Assembly (NCBI RefSeq): GCF_028858725.1 | Contig: NC_084764.1 | Coordinates: forward strand, 19,519,501-19,583,500 | Direction of reading: 5' to 3' | DNA length: 64,000 nt | From: Colius striatus | Lineage: Eukaryota > Chordata > Aves > Coliiformes > Coliidae | Shown: piece by piece, positions 1 to 14,500 of the stretch | Numbering within the stretch: position 1 is the stretch's first letter | Layout of the letters: each line of letters begins with the position of its first letter | Notes under the pieces: model-generated | Seen by the model: the letters and a program-made list of their open reading frames with translations, nothing else | What the model was told of the DNA's origin: nothing | Databases searched by the model: none | Program-made: the position numbers and the translations under genes

Positions 1-3000
1 ATGGGAGCCATGGCAGCGGCCTCTGCCCCACTCCTGCGGCAGCCAGCCTGTCCTCATGGATGGGAGCGAGGGAGGTAGGTAGGGTGAGGACAGAAAGACA
101 ATACTTGCAGCTGCTCCTGAGCCCACTAAAAGGCCCTACCTTCTCCCCTGCATGTCCCCTGGATAGCCAGTGACTATCCCTGGGGGACATGGAAGGGCAT
201 CTTCCTTCCAAACCCCAGAACAGAAGTTTGGTCTTTGCAAGTTACCACAAGAAGCTCTCTACTTTCTGAGCAAAAACATTTTTTAAAGTATCTGTGTGGC
301 ACGGTCTCATGCACTGAAATCCATTGCATTCAGCTAGAAATTGAATTGGTCCAGGGGTAATTTTGCTTTGAGGATGGTGATTTCAGGCAATGTCTCAATC
401 TGTATCTCTATGCCTTGATCTGCTTTGGTTGCCTGACAATTGCCTTCCTCCATCACTCAGAGTTTCTTCAAGTTTCTGTGCTTCTGCCCCCAACTCCTGT
501 CCCTCACTGAGAAGTTTTCCTGGGTTCTCACCCCGGAAATCATAGTGACCATCCAAACTGGGGCTAGTCTGACTGCCTCAAGGCAATTCCACACTGGCAC
601 CTGCTTTTTGCTCCTGCAAAGTGGGATCTTCTGCTACTTCAGGGTTTGAATCTTTCCTTTTACAGCTCTTCTCCAGCATCTGTGTTCAATGCAGTATGTA
701 ACTGGTAACAGCGACTTCAAGGTAAACTCACCATGTAGGTCTCTGCTTCTAAGAAAACAGAAGAAGAAAGCGCACTGACAGCTCAGCCAAGATATAAAGC
801 ATCCATGAAGCAGAGGAGAAAGATCAGCTCAAACACGTGCCTTGCTGGCTTAGCTAATTAGAGTGGAAGTGTCAAAACCCTCCTTGATGAGTGGCAGCAG
901 GTCATGAGAGCTGAGTCATCAAAACACCTATCTGTCAGCAGGTGATTTGGCAGATGTCAGCCATCTCCCAGAGGACCTGCACATTGTGACAGCACATGCT
1001 GCTTGCATTGCAGGTGTTCAAAGGGATCTGATTTAACTGCAAGTGTCACTGAGTGATGAGAGGGGGTGACTGTCACCCTACTATTAACCCCAGAAGCAAA
1101 GGGAGTCCTGCCTGTGGCACTGTAGGGATGCTCTTGCTTTCCGCACTGGCTTTGTTTATTCAGCCTGGATGTAGGCAAGAACCCCAGTAAAACAAGTTTG
1201 CAAAAGGATCATTTTGTTTGTGGAAGAGAGTTGGAGTTTCCCAAGGTGAGAGCAGTGGGTTTATCTGACTATGTGTCTGTGGAGCAGTTGGCAACCGTTC
1301 CAGGCCCCACCTCAGCTTCCTCAGCCTCTGTGTTGGCTGGGAAGGGCTCCAATTCTCCTGGCTGATGACCAACCCTGCAGCTCAGCACCCGTCTGCCTGG
1401 TGCCAAGCCTGTTTTCAAGGTGAGCCCTCCTACATGAACAGAGGCAACATCTGCCTACTGGGACAGCCATGCTACTCACATCATCCTCTCTCCTTCCTGA
1501 TGCATGGTGTCCTTGGGAACTGTAGGGGCTGGAGATTGGTGCTGGCTTCATAATGGTGAAGCACTGAGAGCCAGCAGACTTTCCTAGTTTTCACTGTTTT
1601 GATAGGATAGACACTTGATCATGCAAGCTGGTAGTTTCTCATGACAGCCCTATCTCCCAGCGTGTCCAACATCAATTTCCTGGTGTCCCGGACTTGGCTA
1701 CTCTCTTGAGGGAGGTCCTCTCCTACCTCTGACCTGCTTTGTGCTCCCAGGCATTTGCAGGCAGTCCTACTGGCTTCTCCTGCTCCTTCCCATACGGAGC
1801 CATAATAAGCCTTCAGGGTCCTCTCTTTTTATGTGGAAAGTGCACAGACTTTGCCTCTCCATTCCTCTAGGCTCAGGATTAGTCTCATTTCCAGCTGCTG
1901 GGAAAGGATGCTGCTTCTCACCCCAGTAATTTGATTGGATTTCTAGGAGGGGTTTTCTGCATGCATTGGGCCACAAGGACTTTTCTTCCTCCAGACCCAG
2001 CTCTGGAAGAGGTTTTCAGTCTGTCTGCTCTCACCATCCCTCATGCTGGATTTTGCTCCAACTCGAATGGCTGGTGGAGTAATTAGAGTGCAGTTCCCTG
2101 TGTTTGCTTCAGGCAAGGTGATATAGGTTAGTTTAAACTCATATAAGCCACCTTGGCTGGTTCCATCAGAACTATCTAAGGGAAAGGTCATGCAGTGTTT
2201 GGTGCCAACCACAAAGTGGGTACCAAGGTGGCCAGGAGGACCTAGGGTCAGCAAAGCCGGGGCTGAAGCAAGCGCTGGCTTGTTGTGCTTCTCCAAGAGA
2301 GACTGAAAACAACAAACCATTCCAGTGCTAAACGGAGACACTAGTCAGCTGGAAACACCAAGCACAGGTTCTGCCTGAAGATCTGCCTCTCATGACATAG
2401 CTGGGCTGGGCTGTTTCCTAGGGTCTGGTGTCAACACTGCTGCTTTCTCTTCTCCTCATTAAATATGCTAAAGGTTAACAGTCCTCCAGGTGAACATAAT
2501 AAACTTCCAGCTAGGGTACCCACCTGAAAAATGAGTTTCCTGCACCTCAGCCCAAGAGTAGTAAGGCACATCTCCATGGAAGATGAGCCCTAGCCTCAAG
2601 ACAGGACAGAGAATGAGAGGAGGAGACACACTGTCTCCTCTTTCCCTAATGCCAAGGATTCAGGGTAGCAGTTTAGGGTCAGGAGCAGAGTGCGCAAGAG
2701 AGAGGGATTGGGTTCCTCAGCCAGGAGAGAGGGAAGATCTAGCAGTCTCTCCTCCCAGGATGGTGCATGTGATGCCCATCAAAGGGTCTTTGGGTGAGGC
2801 ATGCACCCACAGAGACTCCCAGCTGCTCGGGGACTTACAAACCAAGTAGAGAGAAGCCACTAGTAAGTAGTACACATTGGAGGAGGTAGGAAGCTGCTGA
2901 GCACAGGCTTTCCAGATAGCAGATTTGGATACAGGCTTTCACAGCCTACCATCATCCTGATTTAGGGTCTTAAATGTCTTCTGGGATCCTTGCCCAGGTG

Positions 3001-6000
3001 TTCATTTCCGCTATGCTACTGGAGAACAAGTAGTTTTTTCCTGAAGCTGGAATGTAATAGCTACTGTGTTTCTGTGGCACTCCAGATCACACTTCTGTAG
3101 GCCCTGCAGCATCAGCTCCAGCTGGGCTTCGATTACATTGCTCTTAATTCTCCTGCTACTGGGTAAAATGGTCACAGACAGCAGCATCTCCCTGCACAGG
3201 CCTGCATTACTAGTTACCTAGGAGCCCAAGCGACACAAAGTAACATGCCAGCACTTCCAGCACTGGTCATGGCTGACAACTGCACACAGGACTGGAAAGA
3301 CCTCTGGATTGGTGATCGGGGTGGCCTTATTAAGTGTCAAACTCAGCCTGTTGCTTCAATGAGCTGTTTTCTTCATGTTAGCCTTTCCCTGACACAGCTT
3401 GAAATAGCCTGGCTAGCAAATAAAGTGCAGTGTGGTGAGCAACATGATCAGCTCCCTCAGTGGCTCCATGTGTGCCCAGGCCTGATCATCCCTGGCATAA
3501 ATTACAGGTTTGCTGAACTCCGAGGATGAGGCCTCTGTTTTGCAGTATAAGAAAACATGAGCTCAGATTGCCCCGAGCACAGCTTTGATTCTCCTGTTGT
3601 GCAAGTGCTCAGAGAGTGCGTGCAGCTGCTGCAGCGCCTGCCAGAGAGACAAGCTGGGGCCAACGGAGAAGGGAAGCCCTGGAAGCTGTCACGACGTCCT
3701 GGTCACCAAGAATGTTGTTGCAAAATCACCTGCCGGGGGCTTCCCTGCTCATATAACTTCTGGCACCACCTTCCTGCAGAGCTGTCTCTGGTGGCAGGTT
3801 GAGGTTGCCATCTCCCACAGCAAAGCTTCTAGGAACAGACTTATTTGTTCCCTTTCAAGCTGCCAGATCTAATCAAACAATGCTGAGAAACTTTGGTGAG
3901 CTGATAAACGTACTTTGCACAGGAGCTTGTGTGACCAGAGTGATGGCTGTCAGAAGTCAGGACTGGCCACAGCGGGCAGCTCCAAGGTGGTGTTGGGCTG
4001 GGAGCAAGAGGGAGAGCGTTGGGATTGAAATAGCAAAAGCAAACCCCAGAAGCTGTGTCTCCTTGTAAGCAGCTCTGCAGCTTGGGTGGGTGCCTGTCTC
4101 CAAGCAATGGAGTTACTATGTGACTGGACTGTGTCCCTACAGGTGTCCTGCCAAGAGCTGAAGTAGGTTGATGGCCCATGGTTTAGGGAGGTGACCATTT
4201 GGGTGATAGAAATCACCTAAATAGGGGTGGGGAGATTCCCAGCTTTACGTGTCATTTGAACTGGGACGACTGCAAACTCACAGCAACAGAAAAGCAAGCT
4301 GTACCAAAATTAATATCAGGCTACTCTATACACAGCTCCTGGCTGCTGAATTAGTGGCAAATTTCTGTCCAAACCAAGGATCAGGCCAGCTAGGAATGCT
4401 AGCAGGCTGCTGGCACATGGAAGGAGACAATGAGGCAGGGCACAGTTCCATCTTTGGCAAGTGATCTGCAGGAGAGGATTCCTCTGATTGTTCCCCCGAA
4501 GGAGATCCCGCTGAGCACAGACCAGTTACTCAATCTCTGCAGCCTCCCTGGATGTGCTCGCTTTTCGCTCTTGGAAATGTCTGAGCTGAAGCTGAGGACT
4601 TTGGCTGGCTGACAGGACACAACCCTGGCAAAACGACAGCTGTGATGGGTCACCAGAGTGTTTGGAAATCCTGGACTCTCAATTGCACAAGTGCAGCTGA
4701 AGAGCCGTGGCTGTGCTGCGCAGATCCTCCCTTTGTATGCGATAGTGATCCCACGCGCGTGACCTGCTGAGCTCACTGCACACACACTGCTTCTCTCAGC
4801 ACAGGCGCTTATTTCAGGCCAGGAAACCTCAACCAGAAGTAGGACAACCCCTGCCTACCCAAGCACCTTGCTGGAATTTCTCCCTAGCAACGCACTGGGG
4901 ATTTTTTTTGCAGCAAACCGTGACCCATTTGCTCTCTGCAAGTGGCATGATTTTCCCAGCAGTGGAGCCTCAGTCTGCAGTGTCCACTTTGGGGATGCCA
5001 TTCTGGAGGCAGCCTTAGTGTGGAGTTCAGCTCCCAGCTCTTTAGCTGTTATGTAAACCTTGCTCAAAGCATGTCTAGATAAAACATGCTGGATTTGTCT
5101 AGTAAGATATCTGTTCCCCTCCTGAGCACAGCAACTGTGGTTATGCATTTTCCAGTAAAGAGAAAAATATTCCAACGGTCTCCCTGCCCTCTCTCCGTCT
5201 ATGCAGAGAGAATTTCTGCTACCCAGTGTTGCCATAACTTGGAGCAAGCTTTGCTCAGTTACCCCACAGTGAGGTGCTATCCTAGAGTGTGCACCTTTCT
5301 GCGTGCCTCACATCAGGGCGATGAAAAGAGAGGCCATGGAGAGCACTTTTCACAGTACAGCTGTGCCATGAACTCTGATCCTGATTCATGTCCTCCTCCC
5401 TGCCATGCTGGTGAGCCTGAGGCTAGAGGTGCACCTCTGACCTTTGCATTCTCCTTTGCTTGCATAGACAACTCCTTCCTCCCTGTCCCGGGCACTGGAT
5501 GTGCTCAGTGGACTCCAGAAAGCAGGCAGGCTTGTAAAAGTGAGGCAAGGCAATGTCTATCATTGCCACGCTTATGCCTTTCCAAGGAGCTAGTCTTTTA
5601 TCTCCCAGCACCATATCACACTGCCCTTACGCATCTGTACACACAGAAAAGTCCTGGAACTGGCTTGTTTGGAAAACACCCTGCAATTCACTCTGTCAGC
5701 CAGTCCTGGAAACAACTCTACCCTTGCTGAGATGGGGTAAACAAATCTCCAAGGAGCAGCTTGCAAGAGAGACAGGCTTTATCCACAGGTCCAGGTAAGC
5801 ACAAGGAAGGAGCAAGCAGCAGGAACCCAAGTTGGGAAGGAAACAGGAAGACCTGTCACTGCTTTATGCATTTTATTCTCAGAGCAGCAGTCATCTTCTC
5901 TCTCTCCCTTAAAAGAAAGAAAAGGCAAAGATGATTCATGTCCTATCCCCCAGTTCAGTCTTGAAGCAGCATTGGTGTGACTAAGGTCCTTGCTGCATCA

Positions 6001-6137
6001 TTTCTTTCTCCATCTGATGCTGAGAAGGTGGTAGCAGGGCAGGGTGTGATTAACTGGAATTTCTCAGTGTTGAAAGACATTTGAGAATGGTCCCAGTGAT
6101 TAATAAAATTACTTGAGGTGCCATAGGAAAATCTGGG

Positions 6138-6146
6138 TTTTTTTTC

Positions 6147-6178
<32 letters not shown>

Positions 6179-6180
6179 CT
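6138..6180. repeat. T-rich mononucleotide tract
   Basis: A 43-nt run of T with a few C interruptions. It lies about 180 nt from the CR1 fragment at 6,357 and is not clearly part of it. Confidence 0.9.
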
Positions 6181-6356
6181 GAAGAATGCAAACCTTTTGA
6201 AAGTCCCCTGTGTGAAATCACAGAGAATGGCATTTGCATAGAATGCCTCTGCCAGCAAGGCTGAGCAAAGGTGAAACTGGATGGCACGGCGCCCAGCTAG
6301 AAATCCTCCTGAATTTCCACCTAGCTCTGGTTACTGGAGTCCATGGCCTTTTACCT

Positions 6357-6435
6357 TAGAATCATTTCAGCTGGAAAAGACCTTTAAGATTATCAAGTCC
6401 TTCCTTACTGCACATCACTGATGGAAGTCTGCTAA
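6357..6435 (-). mobile_element. CR1 LINE 3'-end fragment (degraded)
   Basis: The plus strand reads TTAGAATCATTTCAGCTGG followed by AAAAGACCTTTAAGATTATC and AAGTCC. This is the reverse complement of the CR1 3' end, which in birds begins AGAATCA...TTGGAAAAGACCTTTAAGATCATCGAGTCC. The insertion is therefore on the minus strand. Only the terminal region is recognisable. Confidence 0.75.
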
Positions 6436-9400
6436 TTTAGTGGAGCCTAAAGCACTCAAGAGAGACCCAGTACACAGGCAACAGCCCAAATCTGGACCGT
6501 CCCAGCTGGAGGCACTGACTGCTTTAAAACCATAGGTGCTGGTTTTACCAGTTCATATTCCTTGTGGTTCCACAGAGGAGGGGACTGGTAGCACAACCTC
6601 TCCAGGCAGCTCCTGAAACACCTGTTTAAAAGCAGTCCCTGCCTCACGGATCTTACAGCCTGAAGCCAGGACAGAGATGCTGCAGGCACAGGCCCGGTGA
6701 AGGGGAAGGCTGTGACTTGGCATCCCACGGCAGTCTCACGGCAGTGTCTCGTGGCTGCCCGTCCGCAGTGCCTGAAGGACTGTGTTTGTGCAGCCTGCCC
6801 AGGTGAGGAGCGGCAGAGCTGCACAGGGTGCCAGTGCAGGCACAGTGGCTTTGCCCTGGTCACATGCACCGAGATGAAGCCAGCCCATGCCTTTGCCAGC
6901 ATGGGCCACACTTGTCACTAGAAGGTGCTTTTAAGGAGAGGTAATATTGTCCTTTCTCATTGTCCCGGATGCTGTTAAGGAGCAGGCTGAACCCTGTTAT
7001 GCTGCAGCATAAACCATCCATCATATGTACCTCAATTTTCCCCACTGGGGACTTAGAGCATTTGTACAAGTATTGTGAGACGCTAATACCACATTCAGTC
7101 ATTGCTGTTATTGCATTTCCTAGTTTCAATTGCTGGCTGTTTACTAGCAAAAACTTTTTCTTCCCCCTCTCTCAGTCCTTTGATGTTGATCAGCCATTTC
7201 TGTCCTGACTTCTCACAGGGAGGTTTTTCTCCCCAGATGTCTGCAGCCTCAAGTTGGCAGATGCTGGAAGCACACACGTCTCTCATAGAGGCCCCTCTTG
7301 GGGACTCTCCAAACCATGTCAGCAGCATATCAGAGGTTGCATATGAGATCTGTGAGGTGCTGTGCAGGAATAAAAGGCCCAACAGGTTGCCAGTTAGCAA
7401 AAGAGTGAGACTGTGGGGTTATGCAGGAGCAAGTTCATTAGGTGTGTGATTACAGCTGTGCAAGAAATAATTTAGTTGTCAGCAGTAAGAGCGAGAGAAT
7501 AGCGATGTAGCTGCCCCACTACATCTGAGAAGAATTCTCCTATCTGCAGCTTGATGCAGCTCATGCTGCATGCACACGGTTCAAATAATTTCCTCTTTCT
7601 TATACATTTCTTGTAATGCCAAAGGCAGTCATGCATGTCAAGCTCTCACTTTTAAGAGCAGATCTTCAGTACATATTTCAATCATGGGTAGAGGCCACCA
7701 AAAAAAGACCCCAACTGATATTGATGGGATAAAGGGACTTCCTTGCCATCCAGAAGAGCAGTCAGTCATTGCAGCAAGATCCGTGTCAATCACAAATCAT
7801 AACCACACAGCTCCTTTATCCTTGTGCTCAGGGACCTCAGAGCTGATCAGGTTCCCTGCTGAGGCCTTGATGTCTTGCAGATATTTGCATTTACCATCAT
7901 TGCTTCTCTTTTGCACCACTACTTTGTAAAAAAAAGGTGAAATGAAATCCCATGCAAAGCAACTCAGTCACTCCATGTCAGCTTGCACTTTCTGAAGAGC
8001 TCCTGGGAGGCTCCAGTTCGGAGGTGGTGAGCTCCTACTGCTCTGTGGAGGTTGAAAGCACATGGTACCTCTCTGCTTTAACTGTTTAAAAGATGACATT
8101 TGCAGTACTTGTTCTCATTTTTAATCTTGATTTGTTCTGTCAATGGGTTATGCCCTGAGCTCTGGATTCCCACATGTGACCTCATCCGGTGTCAGGCGGA
8201 TGAGGTTAAGTAGGACCACACTCTGCATGCTTCACCCAGCTCACCCCTCTTGTCTTTGACTTCCTCCTGTGGTTTGCTGAAGGAAGTCTCTGGCAGCTAA
8301 AGAGTAGAGCTTGGGGTCCAGGGGCTGGAGCACTGCAGGGATTTGCAATGGACAGTGCTGTGTCCTTCTTCACCTCTGTCGTGGGCTAGGGTTATAGCCA
8401 GCCTGAATCAAAAGCTCTCTGTTTTCCTGCAGTGCCAGTGGCCTGAGATGGGTGAAGGGACTCTGAGGGACAGGATTCCTTGTGCCTTGCCAGCACTGTG
8501 TGCAGCAGCAGCATCTTCACCAATTCAGCATCCATCTGCACACCCTAGCTGGGGCAAGAGGCTTGCCACTGCTTGAAGGGAGGCTGCTCCCAGATGATTT
8601 CTTTGCTCTCCTCAGGGACAGGACTCAGATGTTCTGGGGATTGGAGATTAAGATTATATTTCCCGTGCCTTTAAGCAAAATAGTTAATAAGGCTACATGG
8701 AGCTGTCTTTATCCAGTGCTTACAAGGAATACGAAATATCTATAGCCAGCATTCAAAGGCCCAACAGTAAACTCAGTGAAGCAGAACTACTGCAGAGATA
8801 ACATTTTTCATGTGGTGATGTTGAGAAGCCACATGCAGTGGTGTTTCATGACAAACATAAAACGCAAGGGACTTGCCTCCAGGAAGAAGGCACACCAAGC
8901 TGTGCTTGCTTTATTGATGAATGAAAGCATCTTCCTAGGAAATGCCTAATGCTCCATGGGTCATGTGCATTGGCTTCACCCCCTGAATCAACATCCAGAC
9001 ATGGTCTAAATCATGGGCAAAACGTCCAGCAGCAGGACACTGGTTGGTGCCAGAATCAGCATCAATTTACCTGTTAGAAATTTATTTTCAGCCTCAAAAC
9101 TTTCAGCACCAGAGTGCCCTCAGGACCAGTTTTGAAAATATCACCTCCTGTGAACTTGAGTTTTCTTCTTGGTACATTTAGAGCAGCCAAAAGATGGAAT
9201 CAACAGGTAGAGGGAATATGATGTACACATGTGAGAGATGTGGATGCTGTGATGGTGGGAGGCAGCCAAGCAGACCCAATGGACAACTGCTAGCTGTAAG
9301 GATAACTGCCGCTACAGAAGCTCAAGATGTTTAATAGCTATAATACAGATGACAATTGGATGCAAATTTGGGGACTGGCTTTTCAGAGCCAACTTGGTAA

Positions 9401-11479
9401 GTCTCAGGTTGGAGGTATGCCCAGTTCACATGACTCAGGAGAAGGGGGGGAAAGGAAACTCTGCTATGTTGCAACCATAAAAGCTTAGGAGAAAAGAAAT
9501 TCAGATGAGTGAGAGAACAAACACCTGAAGCTTCCTGTGAGTAAGAAAAAAATGAAATAAATTCTTGTTTTCTGAGTCTACAGATGTTTCAGTTGTGAAG
9601 TACTCAGTATGATTTTAATCATATGAGAGATTTTTTTTAAACAATACATTGTTTCTAACTGAAACAAAACATAGAGAAACATTTCCTTTACAAAATGGAA
9701 AAAAAAGTGGTTGTCTTGAACTATTCCACCTGTTCTTGAATTTGAAGCAGAAAATTTAGAGATATTGGTACTCATTCTGAGGATGCTGCAGCACAGTTGG
9801 ACTCACACCTTGTGCACACATAAGCCTTTGTGGGAAATGTCTGTGGTTCTGTTTGTGGCACAGGGCTGCCATAGACTCCACTGAGATGCTTTTCTCTAAT
9901 TTTGTGCAGTTCATGGATGAAGCTCAGTCGTCTTGTCTTCTGCCCGTTAGCATAGCTGTTTTTAGGAAGAGGCTTCCCAGAGCTTCATGCCTAGGAAGGC
10001 TTAGTCACTCTGCTGTGTGCTTGGAACTGTTCATGGAAGACAACTGCATGGTTTCCCCTTTCCACTTTGCCTGGACTTCTCCAAAGCAGGGAAAGAAGAG
10101 TTATCAGTTCCTTTCTTTGCAAGTCCCTTAGGTACATGAGGGCTCAGAGAGGGAAGTGGGTGATTGGATCACCTTGAGAGTCAGCAGCATAGAGAAGGGA
10201 AACTGGCTTTGCATGCTGTCACCCAGGGGTAGAAGGCAATCCTGGCCAGAGTCCTGGCCTTTCCTAGACCTGTTCACCTCCCTTTCATGAGACAGAGCCA
10301 AAAGGGAGGATACTGTGGTGAAATCTTAAACATTTCAGTGTGAAAAGTACTACAAGGCTGCAAATGGGTCACAGCCATGGAGGTGGGGGACCTGTGGGAT
10401 CCATGTCTGCTGCCTCTGGAGTCTCACCTAGCTTTTGCACCCCAGTGGCACTGTTGCCGTTTCTCCCTCTGCCTTCTTGCCATTTGATCATTGTTGAATA
10501 TGCCTTTATGCTGTTTGATTGCCTGTTTAAACATAGCTGAAGGAAGGCAAAGCCTACCAAGCCTCCCACACCGCTGCCAGTTAACCCCACTTCCACTTAA
10601 TGATTTCAGTTTCCACTGGTCTGATTTGTGTCTCTTGTGAGTGTTTGTGGAGGCAGGAGCCATGTCAGGCTGGGAGCTTTCCCTTGGTGTAGGAACCACA
10701 TGATTCAATCTGCTGCTGCTGGGGATCAGGGCTGCAAGGACCAGAGCATGGAGAGATCTGGGCTGGGTGGACAGACAGATGATGTTGAATGTTTTACTAC
10801 AACTCAGGAAATTTCATAGACTGTTTGAGAGGAGGTGAGGGTCAAGTGTGCTTTAAGGTGAGTGGAATGTGTGAATCCCTCTCCTCAGGAGGGTTTTCCC
10901 CAAGCTATGCTTGGCACAGCCCTGAGAGGGCACAAACCTCCATGCAGCTTAGGAGAAGGCTTCTTTGTTTGATGAGGCAAAATGTCTCAAAGAAGCTGCT
11001 GCCATTAGTCAGATTGAAGTTTCTAGATGAAATCCAGACACATCAGCCTTGACACACCCTGGAGTGGAAACCCATCCACTTAGAAAAAACTGAAATAAGA
11101 GAGTGGTTTTGCTGGCCAGGCAACCATCCCTACTGACTCTCAGTTCTCAGCTCAGCAAACATGCAGAGCTTTGACTGGAGATATGTCCTTTTCCCATGCA
11201 GAAAGGAAAAGCAGCAGGCGGGGCCTCCCACTCTACATGAGCAAACACCACAGGCTCTGCTTTGAGACAGGTTAGCATTCCCCTGAGGGATCTGCATCCC
11301 GCTTGGCCCCCAGGCACTCCCTGGCACAAACAAGGAGCATTGCTGAAGTGAGGCAGCAGTGCTCACAGAGGTCTTCTGCAGGGCCTTGGGGAACTCCCTC
11401 CTCCAAGCTACTGAAATCCAGGGGTAATAATTAACCGAGTTAAGTGTTGCACTGTAATTGTAGCTGTGTGCCCTTCACA

Positions 11480-11486
11480 GGGGGGG

Positions 11487-11521
<35 letters not shown>
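11480..11521. repeat. G10 tract followed by (GT)n microsatellite
   Basis: A run of ten G is directly followed by about 15 GT units. This is simple sequence that could be length-polymorphic. Z-DNA-prone GT next to a G tract is unusual but has no stated function. Confidence 0.95.
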
Positions 11522-11522
<1 letters not shown>

Positions 11523-14500
11523 AAAATACATTTGAAGGCTCTTCCTTGCAGCACTTTGCACATATTTGCTCATGTTTTGCTTTCAGATGGAGAGATGAAG
11601 ATGTGCAGAAAACCACATTTTAATTAGCTAAAACTGGGAATGGGAAGAGGATTTAGATTAAAGGGATGCAGGTAGAGAAGCCCCTGGGGTTGGCAGTGGA
11701 CAGGCAGGAGGTTGCGCTCTGCTCTGAGAGAGACAATGGAGCTCACAGATCCTGTAAAGGGGTAAAACTGCGGAAAGGAGCAAGTGGGGAAAACCCCAGC
11801 TCTCTTCTGACAGAGACTGGAAAGTCCTGTTTGGAAAATTGGACAACAAGACAGTCCTGGGAAAATTTGAGTGCTGGAGCAAAGAGAGGAAGGGCAGTCA
11901 AACCTTCAGGGTGTTGGAGTTTCTGTTTCAATCTCTCTGGACTTTGTCTTCTTACATTATGGGCTGATAAATGTTCTGGCATTTAAAGGGAGCCTTTTGG
12001 CCCTGATGTTAACGTTTCAGAGAGCTTGTAGAAGAGACAGGGAGGTGAGAGGTGCCAGACCAGTGACAAGTGCCTGTTAGAGACAGGAAGAGGCTGTGCT
12101 GTGGCTGTCCCAGCAGTGTGCCATCCTGGCTGGTGTGAGGAGACAGGACATTCCCACTCTCTTGTCCCTTGGGATCCTGCACAACTCTTTTTCTCCAGAA
12201 AAGCACAGGTGCTGGGAGCATAGTAATGCTTTAAAGCCTTTTTTCCACCTCCCTGAAGCGAGGATGGGCTTTTGTTACAGGAGAAGATCCTCCTCTCTGC
12301 CCTCTCTGCATGCCATTCTGTAGTTCTTTCCTCTAGGAACAAACAGATGCTTTATTATTTCCGCTGCTCAGCTTCTGCAAAAATGATTCACAGTCATTCA
12401 AGGTTTTCCAATTAAATAAGTCACAAATTATACTTGTTCTCCTCCTACAAGAGCACGTTGTCTTTCCTTGGGTTTTGCTGTTGGTTCCACCTTTTCCTTT
12501 CCTCACTCAACCAACTTGCCCATCCATGTTTGAACTGAAGATCTAGGACAAAGCCCACAGAGGGGGGGGGCTACTATTTTGGGGGATAGAGTAAGGGTGC
12601 TGGTGGCCTCACTGCCTTCTGATGTGGGAGCAGGTGAGTAGATGTGTCCATCAGCTGGATGCGGGGTGCATGGTCAGTAAACGCTGTCACTTGGCCCTTT
12701 TCTGGCCCTATAGTTCTTCCTGGTGTGTAAAAGGTCAAGTAGTCAATAGGCACCCACTTCCTAATATCAAAAGACTTAAGGATGAGGAGGAGAACAGAGA
12801 GAATTAAGGCCCCCACAACAGGACTGTGGCCTGTCATGATGTCCAAGCCCATCAGCAAGCAAGCAGGCAGCTCCAGGGCCTACCTTTCTCTGCTGAGGGA
12901 ACTGAGACCCTCCCCTCTGCCATACGTCAAACAGCCCACACAGCCCAAGTTGCACAAGTACCATGAGCACGCTGTACCTCAGCCTGAGAGCAGCAGAGCA
13001 CACAGGCAAGGAGGGCAGGGAGAGATTTTTTCTCACAACTGCAAAGGTCAGGCTGGCACTGGAGCCAGCCTCCTTATGTATGACCCTAGGTGGACAGGTG
13101 CCTCTTGTCCTTTCTTTTAACACTTTCCAAAGCTGCAGTGAATGGAAGAGAAGAGTTCCCAATTCACTAGGAGAAAATCAGGCCCTGGGCTCTGCTCTCC
13201 ACCATTGCCACCCTGGTAGCCTGAGTTTTATCTGTCACCACCGTAAGGTTCTTCAGAAGCTCAGGGCTGATGATGAGTGAGCTGAAAGGCAGGACAGTAG
13301 GGACTGAAGGTGGCCCTGGATTGTGGTTGTGGTAAGGGATGCCCTGCAGGGAGCTGGAGTGTGAGGGGGAAGAGGAGGGTGTAGGAGGAAATGAGGAGTT
13401 CAACTCTTTGTGTGCAATATAAAGAAGCATGGGAATGTCCCTGAAGGATTATCAAATAAATTTACATGAATGGGCAACCGGGAAAGACTGAGAATGAAAA
13501 TGCAGCCTCATGCTGTGCAATGTCATGCTGTATAATGAGTTCATGGTCAGCAGGTGTTGCAGGAGATGAGGGACGGGAAACCTGCAGAAAGGTGTTCACC
13601 CTGGAAGGTAGAAAAGAGCAGGTAGAGGTGAATACGAGTGATGAGGAAGGGCAGTAAGAGCAGAGGACACAGGCATGGCAGTAGCTGAGGAAAGGAACGA
13701 GGTGTAATTGAAAGAGGGTCAGAGTCAGGAAAGTAAAACTGAACTTGACGGGACCTTGATCTACAGCAGCATAACTGCTCTTGAAACTTGCTGAACCACC
13801 CAGAGCAGGCAGCGAAGGTGCTGGGACAGAATTTTGAAGCTGGGCCAGAGTGGGGAAGTGCTGACAAGAGGATAAGCAAGAGCAAGCCAGTATGCTCTGC
13901 TAATAACAGCCATGGCAGCTGAATGAGAAAAAAGTGAGGCTGGCAGAATGAACGCATAAGGCGTTCTTGCTGCAAATCCTACAAATGGGACCATGCAACA
14001 TACTCGCCTGAGTGCCAAGAAGGAAGCAAAAAGGCAGGTTGTTAGCAAACCCACTCTTTCTAACAGCAGACTTGTGGAAAAGCGAAAGATGGGGTGGACA
14101 CACAGCAGTTAAGAGCAGGTGTTCAAAACTGGGGATGCGAAGGGTGACCTGCAGTGAACAACCTCATCATATCACCAAGTGAACAGGCAAAGCTCTGCAC
14201 TAAGTAGCCCCACATTAGCAATGCACAAATACGTAATGTGCCCCGACCTATTTTGCTAACAAAGACATATTCTCACAGTAATATCCCTCCCACTTGCTTG
14301 ATCCATAGCTCCTCCGTGGATGATACTCACTTTTGTATGACAGGAGCGGAACTCGCGTACGGTACCTGGACGGTCATTTGTTCAGCTGCAGAACTTCCTT
14401 CATTTACTTCATTTATTAAGCCGCTACAGAATTATTGCAAGATTGTAGCAGCACCTTCCAAAAACACTAAATGTTGCAATGGGCACCAGAGAACATACTG

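Noticed and set aside
1-78. ATG at the first base with an open frame of about 25 codons followed by AGGTAG, suggesting a first exon with a donor
   Set aside because: Too short, no recognised product, and PSMA6 or other expected neighbours are not matched.
5086-5730. 214-codon plus-strand frame
   Set aside because: It is the longest frame in the left intergenic region, but it has no recognised domain, an ordinary intergenic residue mix and no promoter or splice context.
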